Shown here: positions 60,349 to 64,000 of the stretch, one piece after another | Layout: every line of letters begins with the position of its first letter | Position numbering within the stretch: the first letter of the stretch is position 1 | Assembly: GCA_011082265.1 (NCBI GenBank) | Contig: CP049781.1 | Location: forward strand, 124,001 to 188,000 | DNA length: 64,000 nucleotides | Reading direction: 5' to 3' | DNA from: Candidatus Lachnocurva vaginae | GTDB lineage: Bacteria > Bacillota > Clostridia > Lachnospirales > Lachnospiraceae | Notes under the pieces: model-generated | Seen by the model: only the letters and a program-made list of their open reading frames with translations | Told to the model about the DNA's origin: nothing | Databases searched by the model: none | Position numbers and translations under genes: made by a program

Positions 60349-61791
60349 ATGAATAATAATAAAAATATAAAAAATATAGCTGATAAATGTCAAATATTCA
60401 CCCCAGAAAATTATGTTAAGGAGTTACTGGACTCAGTTGGATATTGTAAGGATATATTAGATAAAACTATATTAGAAAACTCTTGTGGCGATGGTAATAT
60501 ACTTGTTGAAATAGTTAAAAGATATATTAAAGAAGCAAAAAAACAAAAATATTCTAATGCAAGAATAAAAGAAGGTTTGCAAGATAATATTTTTGGATTC
60601 GAAATTGATAAGGATCAATTTGAAAAGTGCATTTATAATTTGAACTTAGTTGTGAAAGAAAATGATATACATGATGTGCAATGGAATATCTATAATAAAG
60701 ATTATTTGAGAAGTGAGGTTAATAAAAAATTTGATTTTATTGTAGGCAATCCACCATATATAACTTATAGTGATTTATCAAAGGAAGAAAGGGAGTTTGT
60801 CAAGGAAAAATATAGTACTTGTAGACAAGGGAAGTTTGACTATTGTTACGCTTTTATAGAACACAGTATTAGCTCTTTATCAAGTAAAGGAAAAATGTCC
60901 TATTTGATACCTAGCAGTATTTTTAAAACAGTTTTTGGTGAAAACCTCAGAGAGTTTATGATAGATAATACTATTAGAATAAAAGATTACACAAAAGAAA
61001 AAATATTTGATAATGCACTAGTAAAATCAGCGATATTGATAGTTGACAGAGGGCATATTAGCAAAAAAATTCAATATATAGATATGAGTAGTAATCGTAG
61101 GCTATGTATCTGCAAAAAAGAAATTAAGAACAAATGGATTTTTTCTAATAAATTTAACGTTGGAGAGAAACGTTTTGGTGATTTTTTTAAAGTTTCACAT
61201 GTGGTAGCTACTTTGTTAAATAAAGCATATGTAATTAATGAAAATATGTACGAAGAAGTTGAAAAGTTTTATAAGGTTGGGAATTTATTGATTGAAAAAG
61301 ATATAATTATGCCAACAGCAACGCCGAGAACTATGAGGTATGGAAAGGTTGAAAAAATTATTTTCCCATATAAATATGTTAATAATCAGATAGAGAGATA
61401 TGAAGAAAAAGAATTTGAAGAATCATATCCATGTGCTTTTGCATATTTGAATCAATTCAAAGAAGAATTAATGGAAAGAAAATCTGATAAAAAAGCAAAG
61501 TGGTTTGAGTATGGTAGATCCCAAGCGCTTTCAGGTATTAAATGTGAAAAATTGCTTATATCAACTATTATAACAGACAAAGTTTGTATTTATAAGTTAG
61601 GTGAAGATTGCATTCCGTATGCTGGTATGTATATTTCTCTAAGAAATCAAAATCAAAAATATGACTTAGATTTTGCAAAAAAAATTTTAAAGAGTGAAAA
61701 TTTTTTTGAATATGTAAAAAATATTGGAATAAATATAAGCGGAAGTTCAGTGAGAATTACATCTAAAGATATCGAAGATTTTTATTTTTAA
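60349..61791 (+). CDS. Eco57I-like N6-adenine DNA methyltransferase
   Basis: 480 residues; ATG 60349 chosen, with a GTG one codon earlier also possible. SAM motif I is ENSCGDGN (43-50), the catalytic motif IV is GNPPYITYS (NPPY at 134-137). The middle and C-terminal parts, with FFKVSHVVATLLNKAY and EYGRSQALSGIKCEKLLIS, are of the gamma-class Eco57I/TaqI type with an integral recognition domain. It lacks a visible nuclease domain, so this is a modification enzyme rather than a type IIG. It is followed 12 bases later by the GHKL protein, which has GGAGG upstream. The cognate nuclease may be encoded beyond the window. Confidence 0.85.
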   Translation: MNNNKNIKNIADKCQIFTPENYVKELLDSVGYCKDILDKTILENSCGDGNILVEIVKRYIKEAKKQKYSNARIKEGLQDNIFGFEIDKDQFEKCIYNLNLVVKENDIHDVQWNIYNKDYLRSEVNKKFDFIVGNPPYITYSDLSKEEREFVKEKYSTCRQGKFDYCYAFIEHSISSLSSKGKMSYLIPSSIFKTVFGENLREFMIDNTIRIKDYTKEKIFDNALVKSAILIVDRGHISKKIQYIDMSSNRRLCICKKEIKNKWIFSNKFNVGEKRFGDFFKVSHVVATLLNKAYVINENMYEEVEKFYKVGNLLIEKDIIMPTATPRTMRYGKVEKIIFPYKYVNNQIERYEEKEFEESYPCAFAYLNQFKEELMERKSDKKAKWFEYGRSQALSGIKCEKLLISTIITDKVCIYKLGEDCIPYAGMYISLRNQNQKYDLDFAKKILKSENFFEYVKNIGINISGSSVRITSKDIEDFYF

Positions 61792-61803
61792 ATAGGAGGG
61801 ATC

Positions 61804-63942
61804 ATGGAATATCTCAAGTATAGCATTGAAGATAGTACAATTGCGGAGTTATTAGGAGTACAAAATTTTTCCAAAGACGAAGCTGCAATTTTAGAATTGA
61901 TTAAGAACTCATATGATGCAAAAGCGTTGCTTGTTAAACTTGAATTCATAGATAAAAATACGTTAAAAATAACTGATGATGGAGTTGGTATGGATTCAGA
62001 GGATATAAAAAAGCACTGGATGCATATTGGAAAAAGCAATAAAGGATATGACCTAATAGATTCAAACAATAAAGTTAGGGTTCAAGCCGGAGCAAAAGGT
62101 GTAGGTAGATTTGCTTTATCAAGATTGGGCAAAAATATTAAGTTATATAGTAAAAAGGAACATAAAGACGGAGTTATTTGGGCAACTGATTGGAATACAT
62201 CTACATTAGAGATAAATTCTAGTATAGAGAATAAAGGTACCTGTATTGTAATAAATAATCTTAGGGAAAAATGGACTCTGAATAGGATTAAGCAATTAAA
62301 CAAATACCTTGAAAAAACATATAATGATACGGCTATGAGAATACAAATTATAGCCAATAAGTATAATGAATTTGTGGATTTACATTTTCCAGAACCTAAT
62401 CCTGGAAAGAATTGTAGGTCGTTCATTAATTTAGAGTATATAAAAGGCGATTTATTGGTATCAGTATTGTCAGACGAGTTTGCTATTGATGCGGAAAAGT
62501 ATTGTGAAGGAATAAATTTGAATCAACACAATAGAAAAATTAATATTATAGATGAATTGGAAGGTAATGAAATTTTTGATGTTTATGGAGAAGAATTAAT
62601 TACAAAACTAGAGGAACTTGGAGGATTTTCGGCAAATTTATTTTTCAATTTAAATGCTACAAATCAGGATAAAGAAAAGTTTCTTTATAAATACCTAAGA
62701 ACTGATGAAATTTTAGATAGTGGTGTTATTCTTTATAGAAATGCTTTTAGCATATCTTCGTTTGAAGGCGAGAAAGATTGGCTAGGGTTAGGAAAAAGAA
62801 CAAGAATGTCACCAGCAGCAGCATCACATCCAACAGGAGCTTGGCGAGTGAGAGAAAATCAAATATCTGGTTTTGTATTAATAGATAAAAAAGAAAATAA
62901 AGTACTACAGGACCTTATGAATAGACAAGGATTAAATGAAAATATATATTATCAATTATTTATTCAAATAATATTAATTGGTATCAAAGAATTTGAAAGA
63001 TATAGACAAAAAATAATACGAAATATTAACAAAAAAAATATTATTGAAGAAAACTTTACTAAGAGAATATCAGATGAAATCGTAAAAAATCCTAAAATGA
63101 TAAATAATTTAAATAAGAACGATAAGGAAAATCTTATTAAAGAACTTAAGTTGTTTAATCAGGATAGTAAAAAACTTAAACAAGAGAAAGCGGATGTTGA
63201 AAAAAGGTATAGATATGATGTAAGGATTTTGAATACTTTAGCAACATCGGGTATGAAAGCTACATCAATAGCACATGAGATAAACAATGATAGAAATCAA
63301 ATCGAACCTTCTTATGATTTCATCATAAATGCTTTAAAAAAATATAATGTTTGGGATATAGTTAATGATCCGAAAAATAGAAAAGTGGCAGCTGAAGATA
63401 TACCAGGTTTATTGGAAAATAATCATGCTGCAGTAAAAAAGATACTTAGGTTCATTGATGCGATTTTAGAAAAAGTAGAAAAGAGACAATTTTTTGCAAC
63501 GAAATTGAATGTCAAAGAAATCGTGAGTCAAATAATAAAAAGATGGGAAAAAGACTATGCTTGGTTAAATGTTGAAATATGCGTGGAGGACTTTTTAGAA
63601 TTTAACATTTCAAAAGATACATTCTATACAATATTTGATAATTTAATATTAAATAGCGTTCAACAAAATAGCCAATCAAATGAATTAAAAATAAAAATTT
63701 TAATCAGTAAAGACTGTAATAAGTTAAAAATCTCTTATTATGATAATGGAAAAGGATTGCCGGAAAAATATTTAAATAATCCAAGAATTATTTTAGAACC
63801 ACATGAAACAAGCAGACTCAATGGGCATGGTCTTGGAATGTGGATAATTAATAATACAATTAATTTTCAAAATGGAGAGATTCTTAATATTTCAGGTGAA
63901 AAAGGATTTGAATTTATTTTCGAAATGGAGGAGACTTTATAA
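61804..63942 (+). CDS. Double-GHKL protein: MORC/Hsp90-like ATPase fused to histidine-kinase-like module
   Basis: 712 residues. The first GHKL ATPase is N-terminal: ELIKNSYDAK with Asn35 (N box), TDDGVGMD (about 57-64) and GAKGVGRFALSRLG (96-109), as in HATPase_c_3/MORC-type proteins. A middle region follows with YLRTDEILDSGVILYRNAF. A coiled coil (about residues 440-475) leads to a dimerisation-like helix with HEINNDRNQI (His491) and a second HATPase domain: DNLILNSVQQ, YYDNGKGLP and GHGLGMWIINN. The architecture suggests ATP-driven sensing with possible phosphotransfer. No membrane segment. The next gene may encode its receiver partner. Confidence 0.8.
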   Translation: MEYLKYSIEDSTIAELLGVQNFSKDEAAILELIKNSYDAKALLVKLEFIDKNTLKITDDGVGMDSEDIKKHWMHIGKSNKGYDLIDSNNKVRVQAGAKGVGRFALSRLGKNIKLYSKKEHKDGVIWATDWNTSTLEINSSIENKGTCIVINNLREKWTLNRIKQLNKYLEKTYNDTAMRIQIIANKYNEFVDLHFPEPNPGKNCRSFINLEYIKGDLLVSVLSDEFAIDAEKYCEGINLNQHNRKINIIDELEGNEIFDVYGEELITKLEELGGFSANLFFNLNATNQDKEKFLYKYLRTDEILDSGVILYRNAFSISSFEGEKDWLGLGKRTRMSPAAASHPTGAWRVRENQISGFVLIDKKENKVLQDLMNRQGLNENIYYQLFIQIILIGIKEFERYRQKIIRNINKKNIIEENFTKRISDEIVKNPKMINNLNKNDKENLIKELKLFNQDSKKLKQEKADVEKRYRYDVRILNTLATSGMKATSIAHEINNDRNQIEPSYDFIINALKKYNVWDIVNDPKNRKVAAEDIPGLLENNHAAVKKILRFIDAILEKVEKRQFFATKLNVKEIVSQIIKRWEKDYAWLNVEICVEDFLEFNISKDTFYTIFDNLILNSVQQNSQSNELKIKILISKDCNKLKISYYDNGKGLPEKYLNNPRIILEPHETSRLNGHGLGMWIINNTINFQNGEILNISGEKGFEFIFEMEETL

Positions 63943-63943
63943 C

Positions 63944-64000
63944 ATGCAATTGATAAATATGCTTTATGTAGATGATAAAATAGATTTGTTTGTTTCAAAA
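63944..64000 (+). CDS. Start of a receiver-like protein (3' partial)
   Basis: Only 19 codons are visible from ATG 63944, with GGAGGA ~11 bases upstream inside the previous gene. MLYVDDKIDLFVSK after a short MQLIN resembles the first strand and acidic pair of a response-regulator receiver domain (LxVDD). If so it pairs with the histidine-kinase-like end of the preceding protein. The call is tentative because the rest is outside the window. Confidence 0.45.
   Translation, partial: MQLINMLYVDDKIDLFVSK

Larger units (their letters stand above)
55007..64000. mobile_element. Second integrative element in tandem (right end outside window)
   Basis: From the att core rightwards the layout repeats that of element 1: a minus-strand cargo gene, a minus-strand XRE regulator, then plus-strand excisionase-like and integrase genes. 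The excisionase and integrase remnant are homologous to those of element 1, as expected for elements using the same site. Cargo continues to the window edge. The right boundary and any mobility genes are not seen, so the extent is inferred. Confidence 0.6.

Overview
The window looks like chromosome of a low-GC Firmicute, most likely a Clostridia/Lachnospiraceae-type anaerobe. Evidence: AT-rich DNA with AGGAGG-type ribosome binding sites, near-consensus TTGACA/TATAAT promoters, U-tailed terminators, the rpmG-secE-nusG-rplKAJL-rpoBC order, a maltodextrin ABC system with a MalA-like (DUF1189) partner, and a choline-phosphate (lic) locus beside choline-binding-repeat surface proteins. The species is not identified. 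No tRNA, rRNA or CRISPR array was recognised.

Backbone (1-43.7 kb). 0-11.6 kb: end of an unknown gene, then rpmG-secE-nusG-rplK-rplA, rplJ-rplL behind a consensus promoter and an L10-type leader, and rpoB-rpoC. 11.7-19.9 kb: maltodextrin cluster with two paralogous binding lipoproteins, a GH13 neopullulanase-type enzyme, two permeases and a DUF1189 membrane protein. The second binding protein has a LacI/MalR-type palindrome at its promoter, and no ATPase gene is present. 20-24.7 kb: rpsL-rpsG-fusA-tuf. 24.8-28.9 kb: pyrG with a stand-alone FakA-C-terminal-like protein, then two membrane-anchored hydrolases. 29-37.4 kb: two secreted proteins with choline-binding-type repeats, one carrying a caspase-like protease, followed by lic genes (winged-helix/LicC/LicA fusion, second LicC, BCCT transporter, LicD). 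This is a coherent surface-choline module. 37.4-43.7 kb: cytidylate-kinase-like protein, small ureohydrolase-like protein, divergent upp/uracil permease, an unknown protein and guaA.

Accessory region (43.7-64 kb). The 3' end of guaA is an attachment site. A 15-bp piece of it recurs at 55,007-55,021, bounding an 11.3-kb integrative mobilizable element. From left to right the element holds a membrane protein plus XRE regulator on the minus strand, an excisionase-like gene, a tyrosine integrase with two nonsense codons, a broken RHH gene, a primase-like and a RecA-like replication gene, an iteron cluster, an oriT-like region, mobC and relaxase. Its cargo follows: a HaeIII-like (GGCC) restriction-modification operon joined to DUF5343 and Swt1-type HEPN genes. 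A second element with the same left-end layout starts at the repeat and runs off the window: HEPN-like protein plus XRE on the minus strand, an excisionase-like gene and a truncated integrase. It then carries an XRE gene, a methylase remnant, a GNAT gene, and an operon of KilA-N protein, Eco57I-like adenine methyltransferase, a double-GHKL ATPase/kinase and the start of a receiver-like protein. That last operon is the best candidate for an undescribed defence or signalling system.
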